The notes below the pieces were generated by a model, which worked only from the letters and a program-made list of their open reading frames with translations, was not told the origin of the DNA and ran no database searches. 64,000 nt of DNA from Bin87 sp965261195 (lineage in GTDB: Bacteria; Chloroflexota; Dehalococcoidia; Lucifugimonadales; UBA3495), in the NCBI GenBank assembly GCA_965261195.1, contig OZ253455.1:4186170-4250169 (forward strand), read 5' to 3'. A program made the translations under genes and the position numbers. Below, one piece after another: positions 34,564 through 45,207 of this stretch. Each line of letters opens with the position of its first letter. Position 1 is the first letter of the stretch.

Positions 34564-35043
34564 CTAGCCGGCGTCGGCGGAACCGTTGGCGCCGATGGTC
34601 AACCGCCGGGTCTGGGCGGCTTCGGCCACCGGCAGCGTCACGGTCAGCACACCGTTGTCCAAATCCACATTGGTATGTTCCAGATCCAGGTCGCTCGGCA
34701 ACCGCAGCGCCCGCTGGAAACTGCCGGAACGTCGCTCCTTCATCAGGTATTCGTCCGACCTGTGCTCCACCTCAGTCTGACGCGACGTCTTGACCGACAG
34801 CGCCCGGTCGGGGCTGATCGTAACGTCCACGTCGTCCGGGCTGAAGCCGGGCCGGGACGCCGTAACCGTCAGCTGCTGGTCATTCCGGTGCACATCCATC
34901 GGAATCGACCACGCCTCAACTGTCGGCTCGCCGTCCGGCTCAAACGGGTCACCCCAGCCACGTCCCATGAAGAACGGACTGTGCATCATCCGGCGCAGGC
35001 TGTGCAGCTCGCGGAACGGGTCGAATCCCTGCAAACTGGTCAT
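34564..35043 (-). CDS. Hsp20/alpha-crystallin small heat-shock protein
   Basis: 159 residues. The alpha-crystallin core runs from WSIPMDVHRNDQQLTVTASRPG through DVDVTISPDRALSVKTSR to LDNGVLTVTLPVAEAAQ; the last segment has the conserved GVLxVxxP form. It holds unfolding proteins in an ATP-independent way for DnaK/Clp machines. AAGGAGG lies 6 nt before the ATG. It is divergent from dnaJ-hspR-clp across a 200-bp shared regulatory region, so joint heat-shock control is likely. Confidence 0.93.
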   Translation of the reverse strand: MTSLQGFDPFRELHSLRRMMHSPFFMGRGWGDPFEPDGEPTVEAWSIPMDVHRNDQQLTVTASRPGFSPDDVDVTISPDRALSVKTSRQTEVEHRSDEYLMKERRSGSFQRALRLPSDLDLEHTNVDLDNGVLTVTLPVAEAAQTRRLTIGANGSADAG

Positions 35044-35123
35044 AATAATCCTCCTTGCTGCGGGACTTCTGGGCTTCGGGACTTCTGGGCGATGGTGTAC
35101 GGCGTATCACACCGTCAAGGCTT

Positions 35124-35208
35124 ACTATAATTAGTTGATGTGTATTTATTAAGTATTTGATATGGAGCAAAGCAGATTATTGACAGTATTCAACTACTGA
35201 TATACGAT
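35124..35208. promoter_or_regulatory. divergent heat-shock promoters with paired 7-mer
   Basis: Plus strand: TTGACA (35180-35185), 17-bp spacer, TACGAT (35203-35208), 36 bp before dnaJ. Minus strand: TATAGT (35129-35124) is a likely -10 for hsp20. TAGTTGA (35132-35138) and its reverse complement TCAACTA (35190-35196) overlap or adjoin the two core promoters. They could be operator sites, but they are not canonical HAIR or CIRCE elements. Confidence 0.5.
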
Positions 35209-35244
35209 TAGATCACTAGCAACTCCAAGTGAATAGGCAGCGTA

Positions 35245-36159
35245 ATGGCAGACTACTACGACATTCTGGGGGTCGGGCGCACCGCCGATGAGAAGGAAAT
35301 TCGGCAGGCCTACCGCCGGCTGGCTCGCCAGCATCATCCTGATGTGAACCCCGGCGACGATGACGCCGCCGAGCGGTTCAAGTCCATCAACAATGCCTAC
35401 GAAGTCCTTTCCGACGCCGACAAACGGGCCAAATACGACCGTTACGGCGAAAACTGGCAACACGCCGACCAGTTTGAACAGCAGCGCGGGGCCGGGGCCG
35501 GTTCCGGATTCAGCCAGTTCTTCCGCTCCGGTGATTCCGGCAACGGCGGTCGTGGTGGTTTTTCCTTTGCCTCCGACGGTGGTTCCCTTGCCGACCTTTT
35601 GGGCGGTTTCCCCGGTTTTGGCGGCGCCCGTGAACCTCAGCGCGCCGCGCTCACCGACGTGCCGGTTGACATCACGCTGGAAGAGGCCGACCACGGCACC
35701 ACCCGCCTGGTCAACGTACCGGGCGGCCGCCGCCTCGAAGTCACCATCCCCGCCGGCATCGCCGACGGCGGTCGCGTCCACGTCGCCGCCGGCAGCTCTT
35801 CGGGCGCCGAGTTCAACCTACTGGTTTCAGTGCTCCCCCACCGTCAATTCGAGCGTCAGGGCGCCGACCTCTATACCACCGTTGACGTGCCCCTCACCGA
35901 TGCCGTGCTGGGTGGGTCAGTCACGGTCAAAACGCTGCGCAGCCAGATCGAGCTGACGCTGCGGCCCGAAACCCAGAACGGCCGCCGCTTTCGCCTCGCC
36001 GGGCAGGGAATTTCCCACCTGCGCGAACCCGACCGGCGCGGCAACCTCTTCGCCACCGTCAACGTCGTTCTACCCACCAACCTGACTGAAGAACAACGCA
36101 CGTTGTTTGAACAACTGCGCCACCACGGCGTCTTGTCCCACCAGCAGGAGCAACCATAA
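35245..36159 (+). CDS. DnaJ/CbpA-type co-chaperone
   Basis: 304 residues. The J domain (MADYYDILGVGRTADEKEI) has the HPD triplet in QHHPDVNPG, then a Gly/Phe-rich linker (about residues 85-125) and two C-terminal substrate-binding domains (VPVDITLEEADHGTTRLVN and VPLTDAVLGGSVTV). There are no CxxCxGxG zinc repeats, so it is CbpA-type. It delivers clients to DnaK, which is not in this window. Its TAA stop overlaps the hspR ATG by one base (TAATG), implying translational coupling. Confidence 0.93.
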   Translation: MADYYDILGVGRTADEKEIRQAYRRLARQHHPDVNPGDDDAAERFKSINNAYEVLSDADKRAKYDRYGENWQHADQFEQQRGAGAGSGFSQFFRSGDSGNGGRGGFSFASDGGSLADLLGGFPGFGGAREPQRAALTDVPVDITLEEADHGTTRLVNVPGGRRLEVTIPAGIADGGRVHVAAGSSSGAEFNLLVSVLPHRQFERQGADLYTTVDVPLTDAVLGGSVTVKTLRSQIELTLRPETQNGRRFRLAGQGISHLREPDRRGNLFATVNVVLPTNLTEEQRTLFEQLRHHGVLSHQQEQP

Positions 36160-36521
36160 TGACCCCCGAAAACACGATGACCACCGAACCCTGCTTCGTT
36201 ATCAGCGTGGCCGCCCGCATGGTGGGATTGCACGCCCAGACCCTGCGCTACTACGAGCGCGTGGGATTGGTGTTGCCTTCTCGCTCCGGCGGACGCCAAC
36301 GCCTTTACTCCATAGCCGACATTGAACGACTCCGCCGCATCAAGGCATTCACCGACGAAATGGGCGTCAATCTCGCCGGCGCCGAAGTCGCCCTGAAACT
36401 CATTGATCGCATACGCGAGCTGGAAAGCCAGGTTGCAACGCTATCCGGCGAACTGGAGCGGTTGCGACCACCCAACCGGTCCCGCAACACCGCCGCTTCC
36501 AGAGCTACCACCCGGAGGTGA
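36159..36521 (+). CDS. hspR: HspR-like MerR-family heat-shock repressor
   Basis: 120 residues. FVISVAARMVGLHAQTLRYYERVGLVLPSR is a MerR helix-turn-helix with the HspR form (Ala-ArgMetVal-Gly), followed by the wing (GGRQRLYSIADIERL) and a coiled coil (RIRELESQVATLSGELERL). In actinobacteria and Chloroflexi HspR represses dnaK, clp and hsp20 genes with DnaK as co-repressor. Gene order dnaJ-hspR-clp supports the assignment. GGAGG at its end serves as ribosome-binding site for the next gene, 4 bp away. Confidence 0.9.
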   Translation: MTPENTMTTEPCFVISVAARMVGLHAQTLRYYERVGLVLPSRSGGRQRLYSIADIERLRRIKAFTDEMGVNLAGAEVALKLIDRIRELESQVATLSGELERLRPPNRSRNTAASRATTRR

Positions 36522-36525
36522 TGAA

Positions 36526-38997
<2,472 letters not shown>

Positions 38998-39020
38998 CGG
39001 CTACACTATTGCGGACATAC

Positions 39021-39048
39021 GTAGGGGCGACCAGTGGATCGCCCCTAC
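39021..39048. repeat. GTAGGGGCGA inverted repeat
   Basis: GTAGGGGCGA, loop CCAGTGGA, TCGCCCCTAC; same family as the palindrome at 25913. It lies 23 bp after the clp stop and could mark the transcript end. Confidence 0.65.
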
Positions 39049-39388
39049 GCGCGTGGCTGATGACAGCGTTATGGCTATGGCGCAGGAAAAGGGCGCGACC
39101 GGACTCCGCGTTCATTAACCACCCAGAAGTGTCCTTTCCACTCGGTTCGAGATGAGATGCTGCCCAAAATAAAATCCGGTATATCCCTCGGGGGGACATT
39201 AGGAATACGAAATAGAATCAACCCGGGTGGTGGCGGTAAATTATGCCGGAAGATGAGCGCTCCAAAATCCTGCTTGTCATAGGTTATTAGAATCCTGGAT
39301 TCGTTGACGGCTATAGCCAATACTTCAGTATCCGTAGCTCCAGCGGCGATTTCGTAAATTGATAACACATCATATCCAGCCCTTCTAA

Positions 39389-40250
39389 GAACCTGTCTAC
39401 GATCTCTGAAATAGGTTAAGCTGAGACTATTATCAGGGGAGGGGTAATCATGTCTCATTCCTATCCCAGCGACATCAGCCGGGAGCAATTCGTCCGGATT
39501 CTGCCCGTGTTGGAGTCGGCCCGCCGTCGGACCAAGCCTCGCACCGTGGACTTGTATGACGTTTTCTGCGGCGTGCTGTACCTCTTGAAAAGCGGGTGCC
39601 AGTGGCGAATGCTGCCCGCGGACTTCCCCGATTGGCGCACCTGCTACCAGTATTTCCGGCAATGGAGCGAGCGGCCTGGCCCGGGTCAGGATTCCATTCT
39701 GGAGCAAGTCCTAAAAAAAATCGGTTGGCGCGGCCCGGCAAAGCAATGGTCGGAAAGAGCAGACCAGCTTCTGTATCGTGGACTCCCAGAGCGTCAAGAA
39801 CACGGACACCGCTGGGCACAAGGGCTATGACGCAGGCCAGAAGGTGTCGGGAATCAAGCGTCATATCGCGGTGGACACGCAAGGATTGCCCCATGCGATA
39901 CACGTGACTACCGCCGACGTTACCGACCGGGCCGGGGCTTTGGCGATGTTTGACCGGCGCCGAGACGGCCTCAGTCAAGTGCAGAACGTGCTGGTGGACG
40001 GGGGTTACACCGGAAAGCCCTTTGCCACTGCGGTGCAAGGCCTGTTGGGAGCCTCGGTGGAAGTGGTGAAACGCAACGAACTGCACACCTTCGTGGTGCT
40101 GCCGAAGCGATGGGTGGTGGAGCGGTCTTTCGCCTGGCTGGAAAAGTGCCGCCGACTCTGGAAGAACTGCGAAAGAAAGCTCAATACTAGCCTGCAAATG
40201 GTGGTGCTTGCCTTCACGGTGCTAATCCTAAAAAGATTGTAAACAGGCTC
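39389..40250 (+). mobile_element. IS5-family insertion sequence, 862 bp
   Basis: Ends GAACCTGTCTACGATCTCTG (left) and GAGCCTGTTTACAATCTTTT (right, reversed) are imperfect inverted repeats. TAA is duplicated outside (39386-39388 and 40251-40253), the TNA duplication of the IS1031 group. It differs from the IS at 9995. Confidence 0.88.
39450..40242 (+). CDS. IS5-family transposase in two frames
   Basis: Frame one (39450-39830) starts MSHSYPSDISREQFVRILPV with VFCGVLYLLKSGCQWRMLP. Frame two (open from 39715, ends 40242) has IVDSQSVKNTDTAG (first Asp), VLVDGGYTGKP (second Asp) and RWVVERSFAWLEKCRRL (Glu). The frames meet at a run of eight A (39713-39720); joining there gives LKK followed by SVGAARQSNGRKEQTSFCIVD, the expected linker. 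That needs a +1 (or -2) shift, possible by transcriptional slippage on A8. An inactivating single-base change in an originally A7 or A9 run is the alternative. Confidence 0.8.
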
Positions 40251-40326
40251 TAAGCAATGGAATGGTATTACCACGTATGTTTTCGTCAGCAGCAAATCTC
40301 AAAAATACCTTCCCGCTATCCGGTCG

Positions 40327-40593
40327 TTAATCCGGTGCGTTTTCATATGCAACTCCTGCTATCCAAGCGTCAATTTCCGTCGTTATCGGTGGTTCCAGGC
40401 TCTCGCTGGCGTAGCGCAGACAAGCCCGCACATCGGCTGCGTATAGCTGTGGGTAGCCTTCCAGAATGTCCGCCTCGCTAGACCCGGCGGCCATGAATTC
40501 AAGAATTAGCGACACTGCTAACCGGGTCCCTTTTATTCTGGGCCTTCCACCTAATATCCCCGGCGTGCTAACAATCCGCTCTTGCCAATCCAT
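40327..40593 (-). CDS. DUF433 antitoxin-family protein
   Basis: 88 residues: MDWQERIVSTPGILGGRPRI then KGTRLAVSLILEFMAAGSSEADILEGYPQL is the DUF433 helix-turn-helix pattern, in which GRPxIxGTRxxV is diagnostic. These are antitoxins or repressors paired with DUF5615 PIN-like toxins. The partner toxin gene starts 25 bp downstream (TTG at 40302) but is broken by an IS after 17 codons, so this gene is now an orphan antitoxin. Confidence 0.88.
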   Translation of the reverse strand: MDWQERIVSTPGILGGRPRIKGTRLAVSLILEFMAAGSSEADILEGYPQLYAADVRACLRYASESLEPPITTEIDAWIAGVAYENAPD

Positions 40594-40654
40594 AATGCTT
40601 GCGTCTCCCCTATAAGCTGAACTTGGCTTATTCTAGCATTACAGACAGAACCAC

Positions 40655-41551
40655 TCAGTTCAGCAACAGCACACCGGCTGATACCGCCAGCCACACCACG
40701 ATTGACACCAGCAGCGGCGCATCCCGCATCATCAGCAGCTCCGGCGATTCGGCGTCCTGGCTGTTGTTCAGTAGATACAGGTAGCGAAAAAGCCCGAAGA
40801 TGACCAGCGGCGCCGTCAGCAACATCGCGTTATTGGCCGGCAGGTTTTCGCCCTCCACTGTGTACAGAGTGTAGCTGACTAACGCCGCCGTCGCCGCCAG
40901 CGTGAGCAATTGCCCGCCCAGGGGAGGGGCATAGTGCTGCAAAGTCCCCCGCTGTTCCGACGGTTCGTCTCCGGCGAGGCGCGCTTCGGCGTAACGCCGC
41001 CCCACCACTATGAATAGCGCTCCGGCGGCAGTTACGGCGTACAGCCACGGTGACGGCGCAGCCCCCACCGCCACCGCGCCGGCCACGGCTCGCAGCACGT
41101 ATCCACTCGCCACCAGCATCACATCCACCAGCGCTACCCGTTTTAAACCCGCCGAATACGCCACATTGATGGCCAGATAGATTATCCCGGCCAACACCAA
41201 CGGCCATCCCAAAAAGTACATGACCACCAAACTGACCAACGCCAGCGCCAGCGTCCCTACCAACGCCAGCCAGGCGGGAACCTCTCCCGACGCGATGGGG
41301 CGGCGGCACTTAATCGGATGCTGACGGTCGGCCTCCCGGTCGGCCAGGTCGTTCAGCAGGTACACGGCGGAAGCGGCGGCGCAAAACGCGGCAACCAGCG
41401 CCAGCAACCGTCCCAGGTGCGGCAACAGGGTAGTCAAATCGTCCGCCGACCACACCAGGTCAACGGCGAACAACAGCGGCAGAAACACCAACAGGTTTTT
41501 CACCCATTGTCGAGGCCGCAAAGCCTTGAGCAAGCCCGTCAGCCCGGTCAT
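40655..41551 (-). CDS. UbiA-family prenyltransferase, decaprenyl-phosphate phosphoribosyltransferase-like
   Basis: 298 residues, about nine membrane helices. RPRQWVKNLLVFLPLLFA opens the protein and NDLADREADRQHPIKCRRPIASG is the Mg-binding NDxxDxxxD-type motif. RPxQWVKN plus this motif is typical of enzymes that transfer phosphoribose to polyprenyl phosphate (Rv3806c-like), giving a lipid pentose donor; other UbiA transferases remain possible. Its ATG overlaps the stop of the preceding gene (ATGA), as last gene of a four-gene minus-strand operon. Confidence 0.87.
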   Translation of the reverse strand: MTGLTGLLKALRPRQWVKNLLVFLPLLFAVDLVWSADDLTTLLPHLGRLLALVAAFCAAASAVYLLNDLADREADRQHPIKCRRPIASGEVPAWLALVGTLALALVSLVVMYFLGWPLVLAGIIYLAINVAYSAGLKRVALVDVMLVASGYVLRAVAGAVAVGAAPSPWLYAVTAAGALFIVVGRRYAEARLAGDEPSEQRGTLQHYAPPLGGQLLTLAATAALVSYTLYTVEGENLPANNAMLLTAPLVIFGLFRYLYLLNNSQDAESPELLMMRDAPLLVSIVVWLAVSAGVLLLN

Positions 41552-42522
41552 GGCTCATCCCACGCGACGGGTTCCGGATGGGGAGCGTCGTCGTGAGACT
41601 GCGTGTAGACGCTTGTACCCACCCGAGTCAGCAACAGCCATCCCAGCAGACCCACCAGAACGGCCAGCCAAAGAGTGGCCAAACGGGTCAGCAGCGTCGC
41701 CGCCGCTGCCGCTGCCACCGTTACGCCGGCCTGAATCAGCAGCGCAACCATGCTGCCCTCGAACCCGATGAGTCCACCCGGCAGCGCGGTAATCGCCCCC
41801 ACCAACGCCGCTATCGCCGAAACCGGCAGGGCCACCGTCAGGGCCAACTGCTCATCCAGGCCCAACACAATCACCCACAGCGCCAGGCCCTCCGCTGCCC
41901 AGGCCAGCGCCCCCAGCGTCACCGCTGCCGCCAGCATCCGGGGAGCCATCAGCCGGCGCACACCGGCCTGCGACTGCGACAGCGGCTGCTGCCAGCGTCG
42001 CAAAACGGGCAGCCGCAACACCGCCAGACCATATTTCGATGCTGCCAGCAGTCCCGCTGCCACAACCGCCGTCAGAACTGCGCCAATTGCGATGCCAACC
42101 GCGAGCGGCAGCAACGCCAAACCCACCAACGCCAGCAATCCAACCGAAATCACATCGGTAAGACGCTCCATGACCACGGCGGGAGCGGATTGCGCGACGG
42201 GTACGCCGGCCCGCTGGCTCAGCCACACACTTTTCATCAGCTCACCCACCTTGCCGGGCGTGATTGACAACGCCAACCCGGCCACAAACACCGGGAGGGA
42301 CACCGAATGCGGCAGCCGGATGTTCAGCGCACGCAGGTACATTGACCAACGGATATAGCGCAGCGCGTAGTTCAACACGGCCAATCCTGCCGCCGCCGCA
42401 AACCAGACGGGCGGGAACTGAGCCAGCAATGCCCCAATCTGCTGGACATCTCCATAGGCCAGCAGGCCCGCGAACACCCCGACGGCCAGCAAGCCCAGCA
42501 ACAGCCACCGGTTTCTACTCAC
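41548..42522 (-). CDS. YbhN/AglD-type flippase-like integral membrane protein (UPF0104)
   Basis: 324 residues, about eight helices. NYALRYIRWSMYLRALNIRLP, ALSITPGKVGELMKSVWLSQRAG, VMERLTDVISVGLL and ALPGGLIGFEGSMVALLIQAG correspond to the conserved blocks of the lysylphosphatidylglycerol-synthase TM/flippase-like family. It may flip or modify a lipid-linked substrate, consistent with the downstream polyprenyl enzyme. The start is a GTG at 42522 that overlaps the end of larB by 8 nt (GTGAGTAG). Function is inferred only from family. Confidence 0.87.
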   Translation of the reverse strand: MSRNRWLLLGLLAVGVFAGLLAYGDVQQIGALLAQFPPVWFAAAAGLAVLNYALRYIRWSMYLRALNIRLPHSVSLPVFVAGLALSITPGKVGELMKSVWLSQRAGVPVAQSAPAVVMERLTDVISVGLLALVGLALLPLAVGIAIGAVLTAVVAAGLLAASKYGLAVLRLPVLRRWQQPLSQSQAGVRRLMAPRMLAAAVTLGALAWAAEGLALWVIVLGLDEQLALTVALPVSAIAALVGAITALPGGLIGFEGSMVALLIQAGVTVAAAAAATLLTRLATLWLAVLVGLLGWLLLTRVGTSVYTQSHDDAPHPEPVAWDEP

Positions 42523-43306
42523 CGGCTGGCTGCCCGTCAGTGGCCGGTTGCGCCGTCAGCATCAGGTTGATCTGCGCGGCGAGGTAGCCGGCGCCGAATC
42601 CGTTGTCGATATTCACCACCGACACCCCTGGGGCGCAGGCGTTGAGCATCCCCAGCAACGCCGCCAACCCTTGAAAACTCGCTCCGTAGCCAACGCTCGT
42701 CGGCACCGCGATGACCGGCGCCGACACCAGGCCGGCCACCACGCTGGCCAACGCCGCCTCCATGCCGGCCACCACCACTATGACTCGTCCGGCCTGCATC
42801 GACTCCAGTTGCGCCAGCAACCGATGCAGTCCCGCTACGCCAACGTCGTTGATGCGCTGCACCCGGCAGCCCATCAGCTCGGCGGTTACGGCGGCCTCCT
42901 CAGCCACCGGAAGGTCGGCGGTGCCGGCGGTAACTATGAGCACGCCGTCCTGCTGGGCGCATTGTCCCTTGCCGTCAGGAACCACGATGCAGCGGCCCAG
43001 TGTCCGGTACTCTGCGCTGGGCACGGCGGCCACCACCGCGGTGTAGGCATCTGCCGTGGCCCGCGTCACCAGCACGGGATGCCCGCGCCCCGTCATGGCG
43101 GACACGATGCCCGCAATCTGGTCGGGTGTTTTCCCCTCCCCCAGCACCACTTCCGGCCAACCGGTACGCAGCGGACGGTGGTGGTCCAGCCGAGCGTACC
43201 CCAAATCCTGATAGGGCAAGTCCCGCAGCATCGCAGCAGCGTCGGCCACGGACTCTTCGCCGTCTCGCACCCGTTGCAGCAGCTGGCGCAGTGCGGCAGC
43301 ATCCAT
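42515..43306 (-). CDS. larB: nickel pincer cofactor biosynthesis protein LarB
   Basis: 263 residues. The C-terminal PurE-like domain is clear: VLIVTAGTADLPVAEEAAVTAELMG, VVVAGMEAALASVVAGLVSAPVIAVPTSVGYGASF, and NIDNGFGAGYLAAQINLM. LarB carboxylates and hydrolyses nicotinic acid adenine dinucleotide in nickel-pincer synthesis for lactate racemase-type enzymes. larC, larE and larA are not in this window. The ATG at 43306 sits 2 bp after the stop of the upstream membrane-protein gene. The usual N-terminal part (YQDLGYARLDHHRPLRTGWPEVV) is complete. Confidence 0.9.
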   Translation of the reverse strand: MDAAALRQLLQRVRDGEESVADAAAMLRDLPYQDLGYARLDHHRPLRTGWPEVVLGEGKTPDQIAGIVSAMTGRGHPVLVTRATADAYTAVVAAVPSAEYRTLGRCIVVPDGKGQCAQQDGVLIVTAGTADLPVAEEAAVTAELMGCRVQRINDVGVAGLHRLLAQLESMQAGRVIVVVAGMEAALASVVAGLVSAPVIAVPTSVGYGASFQGLAALLGMLNACAPGVSVVNIDNGFGAGYLAAQINLMLTAQPATDGQPAGE

Positions 43307-43308
43307 TT

Positions 43309-43686
43309 TTACTCGGTCTCCGCCGCGGCCAACTGAGCCGCCTGCGCTTTCGCTAGACGGTACCAGGCGCCCAGCGTACCCATCCCAACCACGTAAGCGG
43401 CGAACACCACCACCGCCGACCACAACAGAGCGACATATTTGCCCGGCATCTCAATAGTGAACAGCATCGCGAGGGCAATAAGCACCAGGATTACCGCCGA
43501 AACTGCGCCCAGCCAGATGCCGAACCTGATCGCCACCGCCAAAGACCGTGCGCCACGCGTGTCTACGTACCGCATTCCAAGATAGGCCCCAATGAACGGT
43601 CCAAACGGCGCCAGCAGCAACTGGGCAATCGGGACCACGGTACACCCCAGCATTACGGCCAACGCCGTCAACAGTCCTTTAAGCAT
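43309..43686 (-). CDS. small integral membrane protein, unknown function
   Basis: 125 residues with about four hydrophobic segments: LLTALAVMLGCTVVPIAQLLL, then RFGIWLGAVSAVILVLIALAMLF, and VALLWSAVVVFAAYVVGMG. I do not recognise the family; GPFIGAYLGMRYV hints at DUF5518-type small membrane proteins. ATG at 43686 is favoured over a GTG at 43707. It is the first gene of the operon with larB, the flippase-like protein and the prenyltransferase, which points to a membrane-linked role. Confidence 0.7.
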   Translation of the reverse strand: MLKGLLTALAVMLGCTVVPIAQLLLAPFGPFIGAYLGMRYVDTRGARSLAVAIRFGIWLGAVSAVILVLIALAMLFTIEMPGKYVALLWSAVVVFAAYVVGMGTLGAWYRLAKAQAAQLAAAETE

Positions 43687-43982
43687 ATTGGCTAAACATA
43701 TCGGCACGCAGTCATTTCGGGCAGGTCAGTACGGCGTCGAAGCTCGCAATCAGGCAGGTCGAATAGCCAGTATAGTCCTTGCCTTTACCCTTTGCATCGA
43801 CACCATGCCGTCCAGATTGCTGCTCCCTTGCCGGTGTGCAAACCGTCGCCGCAACGTGAAATACGAAAAACCCAACCACTGGAGGGGGCGGGTTCAGCGC
43901 AAACGTGAACCGCCCCAAGTCTCCGGTTCATATCCTCTGTATAATGTTGCGACCTACCCGTATCCGCATGGAGTGAACGCTA
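43687..43982. other. divergent intergenic region with TATAAT and a hairpin
   Basis: About 296 bp. GGGCGGGTTCA, loop GCGCAAACG, TGAACCGCCC forms a hairpin with one bulge near 43884-43914. TATAAT lies at about 43938-43943, suitable as -10 for the downstream thioesterase gene, without a clear -35. No ORF is supported. Confidence 0.45.
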
Positions 43983-44411
43983 ATGAGTTATCAGGGAAGT
44001 TGGGAAGGGCAGGACGGCCCTTTCGCCGAGCTGCTGGGCATTCGTCCCGGCGAGTCTGCGGATGGAGTGGGCACTGCGTTTATGACCGTTGCGGACCAGC
44101 ATCGGCAGCGGGCCGGCGTCGTGCAGGGTGGCATCCTGGTGGCCCTGGCGGACTACGCCTTCTTCCGTGCCTGCCGTTCTGTGCTGAAAGAGGGCGAGCA
44201 CGCGGTAACCATCGAACTGAAACTGAACTTCATCGCACCGGCCCGGGACGGCGAGCTGACGGCCCGCAGCGCCATCAAGAATCGCGGCGGTCGTATCATC
44301 GTGGGCGATATGGAGATATTCGGCGCTGACGGGACTTTAATCGCCACCGGCATCGGTACCTATATGACGGTTTTCGCCCGTTCCACCACTCCATCTACCG
44401 ATTCCGACTAA
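43983..44411 (+). CDS. PaaI-type hotdog-fold thioesterase
   Basis: 142 residues. RAGVVQGGILVALADYAFFRACR is the PaaI core helix; the usual HGG is QGG here. NFIAPARDGELTARSAIKNRGGRIIVGDMEIF supplies the beta sheet. PaaI-type enzymes hydrolyse aryl-acyl-CoA such as ring-hydroxylated phenylacetyl-CoA. The His-to-Gln change at the loop may alter chemistry, as other hotdog subgroups also use Gln. GGAGTG stands 6-7 nt before the ATG. Confidence 0.85.
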   Translation: MSYQGSWEGQDGPFAELLGIRPGESADGVGTAFMTVADQHRQRAGVVQGGILVALADYAFFRACRSVLKEGEHAVTIELKLNFIAPARDGELTARSAIKNRGGRIIVGDMEIFGADGTLIATGIGTYMTVFARSTTPSTDSD

Positions 44412-44448
44412 CCGCCCCGCTGCGAAAGTCGCATTGCCGCCAGCGTGG

Positions 44449-44477
44449 TTGGCATACTCGGGCGGAACGGTTATAAT
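44449..44477 (+). promoter_or_regulatory. sigma-70-type promoter for the Rrf2 gene
   Basis: TTGGCA (44449-44454), 17-bp spacer, TATAAT (44472-44477), 23 bp before the GTG start; GGAGG follows at 44489-44493. Confidence 0.82.
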
Positions 44478-44500
44478 CTGAATCAGACGGAGGTGGCGGT

Positions 44501-44971
44501 GTGCGCGTCCCCATGAAAGTTGACTACGGCGTCCGTGCGTTGGTCGAGTTGGCCATGCACTACGGCGACGTCCCGGTTCAGACCGCGACCATCGCCTACC
44601 GGCAGGGTATCCCAGAGCCGTATCTGGAACGCCTGATGTCCACATTGAACAAGAGTGGATTCGTCCATAGCCGCCGCGGGCCCCAGGGCGGGCACCTGCT
44701 CGCACGCACCCCCTCTGACATCAACTTGTATGACATCATGCAGGAGCTGGACGGCAACGCTTCACCACTGGATTGTCTGACGCTCCCCACCGATTGTATG
44801 TTTGCCGACTCCTGCGCCCAGCAGGAAATCTGGCTGTCGGTGGAAGAGTCGATACAACAGGTGCTGGAAGCGACGACGCTGGCCCATCTGGCGGAGCGCC
44901 AAAGCGCCCTCATCGATGCGGCAGACCGGGGGGAAGCATTGCAGCCCGCCGCACCGCCGGTTCCCGTTTAA
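44501..44971 (+). CDS. Rrf2-family regulator with three-cysteine Fe-S motif (IscR-like)
   Basis: 156 residues. The winged helix (MKVDYGVRALVELAMHYGDV through RGPQGGHLLARTPSDINLYD) is standard Rrf2. LDCLTLPTDCMFADSCAQQEIW has Cys-x6-Cys-x5-Cys, as in IscR and other [2Fe-2S] members, whereas CymR lacks these. It may sense iron-sulfur status or cysteine supply. The start is GTG at 44501, with GGAGG seven nt upstream; the ATG at 44513 would remove the first residues. It precedes the moeB-cysM leader by about 200 bp, so may regulate it. Confidence 0.9.
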   Translation: MRVPMKVDYGVRALVELAMHYGDVPVQTATIAYRQGIPEPYLERLMSTLNKSGFVHSRRGPQGGHLLARTPSDINLYDIMQELDGNASPLDCLTLPTDCMFADSCAQQEIWLSVEESIQQVLEATTLAHLAERQSALIDAADRGEALQPAAPPVPV

Positions 44972-45003
44972 TCACCAGGGCAAGTCCTCAGGTGTACCCA
45001 CTT

Positions 45004-45133
45004 TGTCATTGCGAGCGTAGCGTGGCAATCTCGTCGCCATAGCAATGGTGGTTCGCTGACGTGTGTTCAACCTCATCGAGATTGCCACGTCCCTCGACAA
45101 GGTCGGGATGAGCGGGTGTTCCTCGCAATGACA
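45004..45133. repeat. MITE-like repeat, about 130 bp, copy 2
   Basis: Starts TGTCATTGCGAGCGTAGCGT and ends CCTCGCAATGACA. It is the reverse-orientation homologue of 3613-3757, aligning through the interior (GTAGCAATGG or ATAGCAATGG, GACGTGT, CAACCTCA, CCACGTCCCTCGAC). It sits 36 bp upstream of the moeB leader promoter. Confidence 0.75.
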
Positions 45134-45168
45134 AATCAAAATAGGTATGAGTGAGAGGGCAGGTCTGC

Positions 45169-45198
45169 TTGACAACTCTGAAATTCCGGCGATAAACT
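45169..45198 (+). promoter_or_regulatory. promoter for the Cys leader transcript
   Basis: TTGACA at 45169-45174 is a perfect -35. GATAAA at 45191-45196 (16-bp spacer) or TAAACT at 45193-45198 (18-bp spacer) can serve as -10. A start site near 45203-45205 would leave only about 3-5 nt before the leader ATG at 45208. Confidence 0.65.
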
Positions 45199-45207
45199 GA
45201 CGGTGAA

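Larger units (their letters stand above)
39075..40302 (-). pseudogene. DUF5615 (PIN-like) toxin gene split by IS5-family element
   Basis: The 5' part begins at a TTG (40302) and encodes RFAADENIRGNTIPLL; the 3' part (from 39388 to the stop at 39075) continues RRAGYDVLSIYEIAAGATDT and includes ILITYDKQDFGALIF. Removing 39389-40253 (IS plus one TAA copy) restores a single 120-codon frame of exactly 363 bp. The DEN and YDxDFG motifs are those of DUF5615 PIN-like toxins, normally paired with a DUF433 antitoxin, whose gene lies immediately upstream at 40327-40593. The toxin is inactivated by the insertion. Confidence 0.85.

Noticed and set aside
35044..35244. CIRCE or HAIR heat-shock operator
   Set aside because: I scanned for TTAGCACTC-N9-GAGTGCTAA and CTTGAGT-N7-ACTCAAG and found no acceptable match.
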